In this document: positions 31,399 to 41,105 of the stretch, piece by piece
How positions within the stretch are numbered: position 1 is the stretch's first letter
How the letters are laid out: each line of letters starts with the position of its first letter
From: Silene conica
Taxonomy: Eukaryota > Streptophyta > Magnoliopsida > Caryophyllales > Caryophyllaceae
Direction of reading: 5' to 3'
DNA length: 64,000 nt
NCBI GenBank assembly: GCA_029255685.2
Contig: CM055314.2
Span: 72,552,815 to 72,616,814 of the forward strand
Made by a program: the position numbers and the translations under genes
Notes under the pieces: model-generated
What the model was told of the DNA's origin: nothing
Databases searched by the model: none
The model's input: only the letters and a program-made list of their open reading frames with translations

Positions 31399-33119
31399 CT
31401 ATTCTTCCATCTCTACCATCTCCCTTACCACTTGCTCCACAATGTCCAATGTAAATGCCTCATCATGCTTTGGACCTTTCATCATAGTAGGTAGATTAAA
31501 CTCAATTTTGTCATCCCCAACTCTAAAGGTGAGCCGCCCATTCTTAACGTCTATCAAGACGCCTCCGGTAGCCAAGAAAGGCCTACCAAGGATGATGGGA
31601 GTGTGGCTATCCTCCGGAATATCAAGGACGACAAAATCGGCGGGAATCAAATGCTTACCCACCTTGACGGGTAAATCCTCAAGCACTCCCAAAGGGCGCT
31701 TGACGGACCTATCCGCCAATTGGAGGGTGATACTTGTAGGAACTAAATCATTCAAGCCAATTCTTTTTGCAACTTTCAAAGGAAGTACACTTACACTAGC
31801 TCCTAAATCACAAAGGGCACGAGAGATTGGAATGCCACCAACTATGCAGGGGATAGAGAAACTCCCCGGATCACCAAGTTTCTTTGGCTCCTTTTGGAGG
31901 AGAAGTGCACTACACTCCTCCCTCATAGCCATTACTTCTTGGTCACCCAAGGTTCTCTTGCCCGACAAGATTTCTTTTAAAAATTTGGAGTAAGTTGGCA
32001 TATTCAATATCATCTCCGTAAAGGGAAGAGTCACTTCAAGTTTTTCAATCATTTTACAAAAATTTGTGAACTTGAAGTTTTCCTTTCCCTTCAAAGCCCT
32101 TGAAGGATAAGGCAAGCTAGTTGGTTGAGGGTTAGATAGTACCTTGGTGGGTGTTGGTTTGCTTGTTACCTTAGTAGTTGGTTTTGGAACCAACTCCTCT
32201 TGTCTAGCATCCACCTCCTCCAAGATAACTTCATCTTCTTTCTCCTCATAAGGGAGGTCCTCCACATAAAAGTCATCATCCCTTGAATTGCCACCATCAA
32301 CTTCTTTTCCTTTGTCTTTCACAAGTTCTAAGATAGGCTCCTCTTCACCATAGTTGTAGTCTTTGTACGGGTCCTCTAGCTCCGTTCCACTTCTCAAAAT
32401 CACCGCATGTGCTTGGTGATTGTGTGATGCATCTTTGGAACTTTGACCTTGGGCAAGGAAGCCGCCCGGTGGCCTTTGTGGATTGGCTAGAGCTTGAGAG
32501 GCAACTCGAGCCTCCATTTCCCGTATCTCCCTTTGGTTGGCACTCTTCAAATTAGCCATCTCTTGGGTGTGAGTTGCTTGCATGTTCTTGACAAGCTTCA
32601 ATAACTCACCCACTTGGGAATCACTAGTATCTTGGTGAGGTGCATTGGTGAGGGGCAAGGGGAACCCATAATCATTCCTTGCACCCCCACCTTGAGAGTT
32701 GCCCTTCGGAACTTGATTGTTGAAGTTTTGGCCTTGATTGTTTGGTGGAAAGTTTTGGTTGAAATTTTGGTTGTAATTTGGGTTGTTGGGATTTTGTGGG
32801 TTGTGGTTACAGTTGTTTTGATTTTGATTGGGGTTGTTTTGAAATGGTGGTGGATTGAAGCTTTGGTTTTGGTGTTGATTGTAGTTTTGGTTGTTGTTGA
32901 AATTTGGATTGAAATTTTGTGGATTTTGGTTGTTTTGGAAATTGGGGTTGAAGTTTGGATCATTGAAACTTTGTTGAAAGCCTTGATTGGCTTGATTAGA
33001 TTGGTTGCCTTGGTAGAAATTGTTCCTCGGGTTGAAGTTTCCACCCCTTGGTTGAAAACCGGGGGGTTTTGCCCTTGAGGTTGTTGAATTTGATGAGGAT
33101 TCAACACATTGGTGCTTTT
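31399..33119 (-). pseudogene. Athila gag C-terminus and aspartic protease, frameshifted
   Basis: The region after the gag stop at 33120 codes for an Asn/Gln-rich stretch. A shift occurs at a six-base C run (minus, about 33061-33066). Downstream of it the frame matches pol and stays open to the TAG at 31399-31401. The protease has the Athila-type active site ALCDLGASVSVLPL, with DLGAS in place of DTGSS, and ends with the flap region and LGRPFLATGG. A charged linker with E/D-rich blocks precedes it. The one-base run-length change is the probable cause of the frame break. Confidence 0.8.
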
Positions 33120-34394
33120 TTAACTCATATAAGGACTACCTCTAATCCCTTGGTGATAATAGTTTGAGTTGGGGTTGAAAGTAATTTGGTTTCTAGGATT
33201 GCTGAATGCTTGAAAAGCATACAATTCTTCCTCACTTCCACTTCCCTCAATTGAGTTGTTTGCACAAACTTCAAATGTGTGCCCATTTCCTCCGCATAAA
33301 TCACATGTGGCAACACTATTTACTTGGTACATCCCCGGGACATTGCTCTTGGTTTCTTTGCTAGTGGAGCCCTTTGTCAATTCTTCCAATTTCTTGGTCA
33401 ACATGTCCAACTTGGCATTGGTTTCTTCGTTCGCCTTTGCATTGGAAAGGTGCTCACTAGGGTACTTACTACTCTTCCTAAAGACATTCCCCCTAGTACC
33501 ATAATTTTCCTCCGAATCAACAATCTTCTTGATGAGTTTCGTTCCCTCCTCATGCGGCAAGTGGTCAAAGCTACCACCCGCCGATGCATTAACCATTTCT
33601 TTAGTCCGGGGGAGAAGAGTCTGAAAAAAGGTTTGGGTTGTGTACCAAGGTGGTATCCCGTGGTGTGGGCACTTAGCAAGCAAATCTTGGTATCTATCCC
33701 AAGCTTCTCCCAAAGATTCTCCCTCGTCTTGTTGAAACTGAGTTATCTCATTCCGGAGCATCGCGGTCTTGGAGGATGGGTAGTACTTGGCAAGGAAAGC
33801 CGTTGCCAAGTCGTCCCATGTGGTGAACGTATTTGGAGCATGGACATTTAGCCACCTATCGGCCTTGTCGGTTAAGGAATAGGGGAAAAGCATAAGCCTT
33901 AGTGTCTCCTCGGGTACTCCCGTTTTCTTTATCATTGCGACCTTACCCTTGAACTTTCTCAAGTGCCCATGAGCATCTTCGTGAGAAGCCCCGCTAAAGG
34001 CATTCTTCTCGATTGAACTCATTTGCGAAGGGTGTATTTCGAAATTTTGAGGAACAAGAACCCCGAAGTTGATTGGATTGGTGGTGTCATTGTGATTGGG
34101 CCGGTTATGATCACGAAGAGCGGCCATTATATGAATTGGATGGTTGTTTGGAAAGTGTGGTGATTGTGGTGGTGATTGATAAAACGGATTGTCAAAATTG
34201 TCGGATGTTGGGCTAGGATTGCTTTGATTGGGACTTGGTGGTTCGGATGAAGAGGGGTTGTTTTGGCTAGTAGAGGCTTGGGACGCAATTCTTACCCTTG
34301 CAATGGTCTTCCTCCTTAAGGCCCGAAAGAGCCTCTCCGGTTCGGAAGATGACAACAAAGAGTTAGAGTCACCCCTAGGCATAAAACTTAGCAA
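33120..34394 (-). pseudogene. Athila gag, N-terminal part
   Basis: This is a capsid-type gag of the Athila lineage. It starts near the ATG of MPRGDSNSLLSS (about 34382), with the ORF open from 34394. The retrotransposon gag domain includes PQNFEIHPSQMSSIEKNAF, LRKFKGKVAMIKKTGV, DKADRWLNVHAPNTFTTWDD and LAKYYPSSKTAMLRNEI. A zinc knuckle-like CDLCGGNGHTFEVC lies near the end. It meets a TAA at 33120-33122, after which the same frame continues briefly before the frameshift. The particle protein would therefore lack its Asn-rich tail and its link to protease. Confidence 0.85.
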
Positions 34395-34545
34395 ACCAAT
34401 TAGTCGTCCTAGTGCTTGTTAAACACTAGGGAGAGCAATAAAACAAGCACTCTACAATTAACTACCAAATCTTTGATCAAAACAAAACAAGCTCAACTAA
34501 CTCTAGACTAAAACTAAAACTAAACTACACAACTTCTAAACACCG

Positions 34546-34563
34546 TCCCCGGCAACGGCGCCA
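34546..34563 (-). promoter_or_regulatory. Athila primer binding site
   Basis: The minus strand reads TGGCGCCGTTGCCGGGGA directly inside LTR2. This is the typical Athila primer site. It defines LTR2 as the 5' LTR of internal region 1. The corresponding site next to LTR3 is deleted. Confidence 0.9.
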
Positions 34564-34566
34564 TTT

Positions 34567-36265
34567 TGATGGCCGGATTTTGTCGTCAATTCCGGCACCA
34601 AAAACAATTTATAAACTCCCAAATTAAGTAGTATAATTTAGGGTCGAACCCAAAGGACGGTGGGGAAGTAGTATAGTTACGTTCTAGTTCGAGCTCGAGT
34701 CGGGGTAATAGGTTTGTGATTGATTAACAACTACTAAAGATAAATTAAAGCAAATGTGTCAAGATGAAATCGATGAATAAAAGATACTAAGGTGTCGGGG
34801 GTACTAAGGTAGGTTGGTAACGAATCATGCAAAGGAATCTAAGGTCTCCACGATACTAGGCCTAGGTTTGTCTCGTCTATCGATTTGACTCACCTAAAGT
34901 CGATCCCTATCCTAGCTTTCGCTACAAACAAGGTCAACCAACATACATATACATGTTCATGAAAGCCCTAGACTATCATCAAAGGCCAACAACAATAAGA
35001 ATCATGTCCAACCGTCGTTGAGACATTTCATCAAACATATAACATGCACAAATGAAAACCTAGCAAAGAAGAGAACCAAATCCTAACCCTAAAGAAGATT
35101 CATAGCTATCAACAAACCAAAGCACACCCCTAACCCTAGTAGGGGAACTACTCACACATGGCTAACATAAATATGTAAACAAATGATGAGGAAATGCTAA
35201 ACATGTTGGATTAAGTAAGAGTAAACAACTGAACAAGCAAAACTTAAAGGAAATGCAAAGACAAAGTAAAGATGAAGAAGATTATACCATTAACTAAGGA
35301 AAAGGAAGTAGCTTGGATGACAAGTTGAAAGACTCTTTCAAATCTCCCAAAATACAACCCAAAATAAATCCTCTACAATTGCTTAAAAACAAACCCAAGG
35401 AGAATCCTCAAGAGAGGTTACAAATATTGAAAGATTAAGTAAAGATCTAAAGAAGATTAAAATAAATTAGAGTGTTTTTGAGTCTAAGTGTTGAGTAATG
35501 GAACAGTAAAAACCCTAAAATAAGCTTAAGAATGCGTAATAATAAAAGTGATACAAGTGCGGGTTTATATAGAGCTCGAAAATCTGAGAAAGGCTTCTCA
35601 GCCGGTCGACCGGCTGCCGGTCTGGGACCGGCTGAGAGTCCAAATGAGGACTTCTGACTTTTTCTTCGTTTTTCTTCAATAGGCATGCATTCCCAGCCGA
35701 CCGGCCGGCTGCCGGTCTGGCACCGGCTGGGAGGCCTATTCTTCAATTCTGATTTCTTCTCTTCTTTTTGTTGGCTACAGGTACCCTCAGCCGGTGGACC
35801 GGCTGCCGGTTGTCCACCGGCTGGGACACCTTTTGTAGCAATCTGCCCAACTCTGCATAATTCTTCATTTTACGAAATTGGCTAAGTATGGGATCATGAT
35901 CCCCAGCCGGCCTACCGGCTGCCGGCTGGGAGACAAATTTAAGGGGCTGGAAACTTCCCTCTTTTTTTTCGCCAAAAGCTCAAACCAAGGACCCCAGCCG
36001 GCCTACCGGCTGCCGGCTGGTAAGCGGCTGGGAGGGCCTGGCATACTCCTTGCTAATTTCTTCATAATTTCTCACAAATCGTTCCAAAATCGCCTCGATT
36101 TCTCCTGTTTCTTCGCCCCCGCCGTAATACCTACAAGATGGAAACAAAATAGGAATATACGAGGCAACGGACGTAAAAACAACCAAAGACACGCAAAACG
36201 AGGTTGATTCGGGATCGAAAATGAAGAATATATAAAGAAAATGATGACCAAAATGGAGCTCATCA
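34567..36265 (-). repeat. Athila LTR2 (middle, 5' LTR of internal region 1)
   Basis: It is 1699 bp and differs from LTR1 and LTR3 at several left-half positions (GATGGCCGG, GATGAGGAAATGC, ACCATTAAC, ACAACTGAAC, CGTAATAAT, CCAAAATAAATCC). Its U3 carries the shortened fourth palindrome shared with LTR1. It serves as 5' LTR for internal region 1 and at the same time as 3' LTR for internal region 2, whose polypurine tract follows at 36266. Confidence 0.85.
35597..36036. repeat. Five palindromic units in Athila LTR2
   Basis: These are the same five units and spacers as in LTR1, with only single-base differences (first unit GGTCGACC instead of GGCCGACC). A TATA box TCTATATAAACCC follows on the minus strand at about 35561-35573. 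Confidence 0.95.
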
Positions 36266-38582
36266 GAATTCCCCACACTTAAACCTTACTCGTCCTCGAG
36301 TAAGAGATCAAAGAACTATATAACCCTTATTAAAAACAAAGAAACAACTAACTAAGCTAACTATAAGCCGAATCGGGTTTAGCTACACCCGTAGCCCTTT
36401 CAACTCACAATTTGACATTCATGAGGGAGAATGCCCTATTGCAAGGCAAGTAAGGTCTTGCTACAAAACTTTTGATGCCAACAAGTAAAAACAAAACACG
36501 TATAGACAAGCAACATGCATCGGAAGAGAAAGAAAAACCGCTTGCCTCATTCAAGCGGCGGAAAACAACTAAAAGGGAACAAATTCAAAATCGTAAACTC
36601 CCTCACAAATATTAATTCTACAAGTCACTAAGGCAAGAAGGATGACAACAAAACACCGCCAAATCATGCTAAACTAGGCTACTTTCATAACCGTTATCCA
36701 AACACTTTTGTCAAGGGCGATCGGATGGAATGGAATGATAATCCCCGCAATGCTAAAGGCAAAAGATGCAACAAGTCTAGATTCTTCACAAAGTAAAGGT
36801 CATGGGTCGTCCCAAGATCGACAAATCGGCATGGCAAAATTGATTTTTTGGAATGAAATGCTCAAATCAATACAAAATGGTGGATTACAATCAAAACTTG
36901 ACCTCATTCAATTTTTTCATTTCTTTTTCATGCCATGAGTTAGGATGGGGTTTGTCCCACGCGTGCTAATGTCCTTTGCTTTCGCCAATCGCTTATTAGG
37001 CAACCGGTTAACCTCTAGACAATAGCTTATCGGGGTGACAATCACTCTGTCTTTGGGCGGTCGAATTCACAACCAAGTGGGAAGCCAACTCAATGGCTAC
37101 CCTCCAAAGCACATCGAAGTGGTATGCCTCCACCAAAACAACATGTTCTTATTCTTTTTCATTAACCATTTTCTTTTCTTTTCTTTTTCACTTGAGGTTT
37201 CTTTTTTTTTTTCTTTCAACACATTTCCACTTCTTATGATCATTGACAAGAGCATTCCAAATTTATTCATGAAAGTTATTTTTGGGTTGCCAAACCGCCA
37301 AGTCGAACAAGGTCACCAAGACAAGATAATCAAAACCACTTCACATCACGGGGGTGGACAAGGTGACTCACATGCAAACCCTTGACTTGGTATTGGACCA
37401 TGGTCAGAAAGATACTAGAAAAGCATGACCTAGGGTGTTTTAAAAATCATTCTAAAAGACAAAGTCATAAGTAGAAGAATTATTTGCAACGGCCTAAACG
37501 ATTTTGTCAAAGTTCTCAATTAGGCATTTTCAAAACATTATCCTAAATGCAACTATATGCCATGAATGCAACTAATATAGACATGTTATAATGCAAGTGA
37601 AACTATCAAACTACATGCCAAACAAAGCTAATGCATCTCCTAACAGCACAAAAGCACACAAGCCACACACAATCTCCACAATGTACTCCATATCCTCCAA
37701 ATACAAGCCCATCCTCCTCATTTGCAACAAAAGAATGAAAATGAGGGTGAAATAGAGGTTGGAACGATCATACCGTGGTATCTTCAAGATCCAAAGCGGT
37801 GCTCAAGCGAGTGTTACCTATGCGAAAGGAGAGAAAGCAAACACAAGTATATACAATTCTACACTAATAAGGTAAAAACATGTTTTTGAATTTTTCAAAT
37901 TTTTCGATTTTTTTGGTATTTTTGAAGTTTTTCATACTTACAAAAGCAATCAAATATTCACAAGGTGGATATTTTCCCTCCCCACACTTAAGATTTACAT
38001 TGTCCTCAATGTAATAAAGTGCAAAGGGGGGAATGAAGTAAAAGAACGAAAACAACATGTTTTTGGCTTTTTTGAAATTTTTGAGAAAATAAAAACTTGT
38101 TTTTGTATTTTTTTGAAATAAACGGTTCTTCCTCCCCACACTTATTTATATGCATAATGTGAGGAGGAAAACCGGAAAATAAAGAACATATTTTTGAAAG
38201 TTTTTGGTTTTTCAATTTTTTTGGATTTTTGATTTTTAAGAAGGCATTAAAAACAAAGGTAAACAAAAGAAAAGAAAAACTAAAAACTAGACTAAAAGCA
38301 AACTAAATGCTCTAAACTACATGTATGCAATCTATATGTGACAATATGATACAAAAATATAAATCTAATGCATCTAAATGAATGCAACTATATGCATCTA
38401 AACTAATGATGTGAAAACATGAAAACTAAACTAAAACAAACTAAGTAAACTAAACTAACTACTCTAAATGCATGCTATAAAGAAAATGCAAACTAAATCG
38501 AGATTTGGATTAAGGGAGTTACTTGCTTTGTTTTGGATTTTTCCATGGGAGCAAAGTCATCACCAACCACCTCCAAAGGTGG
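36266..38582 (-). other. 3' untranslated region of Athila internal region 2
   Basis: This is a second copy of 23228-25559, starting with the same polypurine tract next to LTR2. Differences are scattered substitutions plus the T11 versus T32 homopolymer. No gene is seen. Confidence 0.75.
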
Positions 38583-40310
38583 TCACTCATCAAAGTGATC
38601 CTCGGACTCATAGCCTTCATTACCGGCTCCATCATCATCATTCCCATTGCCCTCATCGACCACCATGAAGTCGTTCGGGTTGTTCACGAAATCACGGAAG
38701 GGGGAGGCTTGAGAGCCACTAGGTCCCACATCACTAAAGCCGCCATGGAAGGAAGAATGCCTCGGAGGGCCCGAATCCTCATTTCCCCGGAAGTTGGGGG
38801 GAAAGATCGGGTTTGAAAAATAACCCGGGGCGACGTTAATCTCCCCGTAAAAATGACCCTCAGGAGGCACATAACCCCTATCAGGAGGCATGTAGTATGA
38901 CGGGCGACCACCATCCGGATGATGATAACCCTCGCGGACGGACCGATCATAACTCGGAAATGTCCCATAAGCTTGATCATGGTAAAGGTAATCAAGCCTA
39001 TAGGTCAAATCCCTATGCCGCTCATCACCTATGGCTTGGCGCTGGTCCGCTAAATCCGCTGCACTCTTCATGCCCAAGTCAACTCGGGCCATGAAATCAA
39101 TAAGCTCTGGGGGGCATGAAGAAGAAGATGGACCGGAGGCGGAGGTGGATCCCTGGAAGTATGAGGGACCACTCTGAAACTGGGACATGGAAATGGAGGG
39201 CTGCTGAAAAGGCTCAAACTGGAGGTCGGTAAGAGTGGCACCGACTCTGTCTCTGGTGTAAACTCTAGGGGCACGCTGGTCTGGTGAGAGGTCCTCGGGG
39301 TCCGCCTCGATATCAAGGAGGTAAGAGGTTTTCCCCGGCACAACTTTCATCAACTCGGTGTTTGGCAAAGGGACTGAATTCTTGAACTTGTTGTCAACCC
39401 GAATCTGCCAATACTTTTTGCGATCACTGGGGTTATACCGTACCCACCCCAAAGCATCCTGCAAGTATCGGTTAGATAACACATTCTCGCCCTGAATGAA
39501 GTCGACCGTGAAGTGCCTCTGACAACGGTTGTTGGCAATCAAGGTGACCATCCCCCCAACACAAATGGGGGTAGTAAGCTGAGGTTGGGATGCCAACCTA
39601 CTCAAGTGAAGGGCCATATGGTGAGCAATGTTTAATTTCGGGCCACCAACCAAGTAACAACCAAGTATCTCGAGCTCCGTAGTAGTGAAGTTGTGCGGCT
39701 CATCCCTAGAGAAAACGGTCCACCCCATGAACCTATGCCAAATCCTAATCGGTGCCAAATGCACCCTATTAGCCGGTTTCTTTCTGCTTCTATCACTTAC
39801 AAGACCGGTGATGGCTGTCCAAATAAGCTCGGTATCAAAGCCCTCCGGAGGCTTAATGGCTAGTTTTCCGTCTAGCCCAAAAATTAAGGCAAATTCCTCT
39901 AAAGTGAGACGATGCTCCCTATTCATCAATCGGAACTCTAAAAATGCAACTCTCCCCAAAGTTCGGTTCTTAGTAACAACCAACGAACTCAAAAATTCCC
40001 AAGTTAACCGGGGAGATGTGTGAACCGGTTTTGTCTCATACAAGGTTTTCATACCTAAACCCTCAAAAAGAGCCGCGGTTATTTTCTCAATCCCTAAGTC
40101 TCTCAATCCGGCTCTATCAATAAACCTAGTTGGGTGAAGGGGGCGATTCTTAAAATATGTGAAATTACCTTTTTGTTGGATTGAGGCAAAGGTGAGACCG
40201 GGAAAGCAAGGATCCGAGCCAATGTTGCCACTCCCCATTACATTTTCGACCTCTTGCTCAACCGAAGGGTCGTGCCTTGATTTGGATCGCCTTTCTGTTC
40301 TTCCCGACAT
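38583..40310 (-). CDS. Athila ORF1-like protein, copy b
   Basis: This is a complete 575-residue ORF, colinear with copy a (25560-27287) with no indel. By eye about 21 residues differ, concentrated in the C-terminal low-complexity part (for example FHGGFSDVGPSGSQAS versus FRGGFSDAGASGSHAS). The conserved central blocks (RLTLEEFALIFGL, GGMVTLIANNRCQRHF) are the same. It is the only coding sequence left in internal region 2, which lacks PBS, gag and pol. Remaining open in a disabled copy suggests either recent deletion or selection at the source elements. Confidence 0.8.
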   Translation of the reverse strand: MSGRTERRSKSRHDPSVEQEVENVMGSGNIGSDPCFPGLTFASIQQKGNFTYFKNRPLHPTRFIDRAGLRDLGIEKITAALFEGLGMKTLYETKPVHTSPRLTWEFLSSLVVTKNRTLGRVAFLEFRLMNREHRLTLEEFALIFGLDGKLAIKPPEGFDTELIWTAITGLVSDRSRKKPANRVHLAPIRIWHRFMGWTVFSRDEPHNFTTTELEILGCYLVGGPKLNIAHHMALHLSRLASQPQLTTPICVGGMVTLIANNRCQRHFTVDFIQGENVLSNRYLQDALGWVRYNPSDRKKYWQIRVDNKFKNSVPLPNTELMKVVPGKTSYLLDIEADPEDLSPDQRAPRVYTRDRVGATLTDLQFEPFQQPSISMSQFQSGPSYFQGSTSASGPSSSSCPPELIDFMARVDLGMKSAADLADQRQAIGDERHRDLTYRLDYLYHDQAYGTFPSYDRSVREGYHHPDGGRPSYYMPPDRGYVPPEGHFYGEINVAPGYFSNPIFPPNFRGNEDSGPPRHSSFHGGFSDVGPSGSQASPFRDFVNNPNDFMVVDEGNGNDDDGAGNEGYESEDHFDE

Positions 40311-40519
40311 GGTTAATTGAAGGAGAGGTGATGAGGGAGTAAAGGGGGTTTTGATTTGAGAGAGTTTGGTGAAGTTTGTTGGGGTTTTTGAAGGTTAGGG
40401 ATGAATGGGAGATGAGGAAATAAGGAAGAGAGTGGAAGAAATGAAGGGAAATGAAGAAGAAATGAGATAGAAATGAAGAAGAATGGGGATTCTCGAATAC
40501 TTAAAATCACGACAGAACA

Positions 40520-41100
40520 CTCCCAGCCGGTTGGGAACCGGCCGCCGGTCGACCGGCTGGGAGTTAGGGTTTGAGATTTTTTGATTTTTCGAAAATTTCT
40601 TAAGGGGGTTTGATTCTGAGCCGGCTGACCGGCTGCCGGCCGACCGGCTCAGAAACATGCCTTCAGTATTCCTTTTGCCTTCTCTTCTTCTTTTTTCACT
40701 CACAAAAACGCTCCCAGCCGGCGGACCGGCTGCCGGCCTACCGGCTGGGGAGCCTTCATTGTCTTCTTTTTCTTCTTCTCTTTTACTTACAAAAACTCCC
40801 AGCCGGCGGACCGGCTGCCGGCCGACCGGCTGGGGTGCCTTCTCCTTTCTTTTTCTTCAGCTTGTTGCACACAACACATGATTCTCAGCCGGCGGACCGG
40901 CTGCCGGCCAACCGGCTGGGAATCACTTCCTCTTGAGTTTTTCCAATTTTTGATTAAGTCATCGTCTTCTCAGCCGGCTGACCGGCTGCCGGTTTGGTAC
41001 AGGCTGGGGATGCAAAATCTGAAATCTGCCCAAATAAACTATCAAAAACAGAAATGTGTCCAGGTCCTCCCAGCCGGTATGGTACCGTCGGCCGGTGGGT
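40520..41100. repeat. Palindromic units upstream of ORF1 copy b, seventh truncated
   Basis: Seven units correspond to those at 27499-28085. Units two to six are slightly closer to the consensus than in copy a (for example CTGCCGGCC in unit two instead of CTGCTGGCC). The seventh stops at GGCCGGTGGG (41099), where the gag-pol deletion joins it to CATTTTGATATCCGG at the LTR3 edge. Confidence 0.95.
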
Positions 41101-41105
41101 CATTT

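Noticed and set aside
31387-31410. Programmed stop-codon read-through between protease and RT in Athila
   Set aside because: The TAG is followed by GAGGAAGG, not a known read-through context, and other clear lesions exist in the same gene; simple decay is more likely.
32614-33078. Plus-strand ORF rich in V/I/L opposite the Athila gag-protease region
   Set aside because: It is the antisense of an Asn/Gln-rich coding stretch; the hydrophobic composition is a codon mirror effect.
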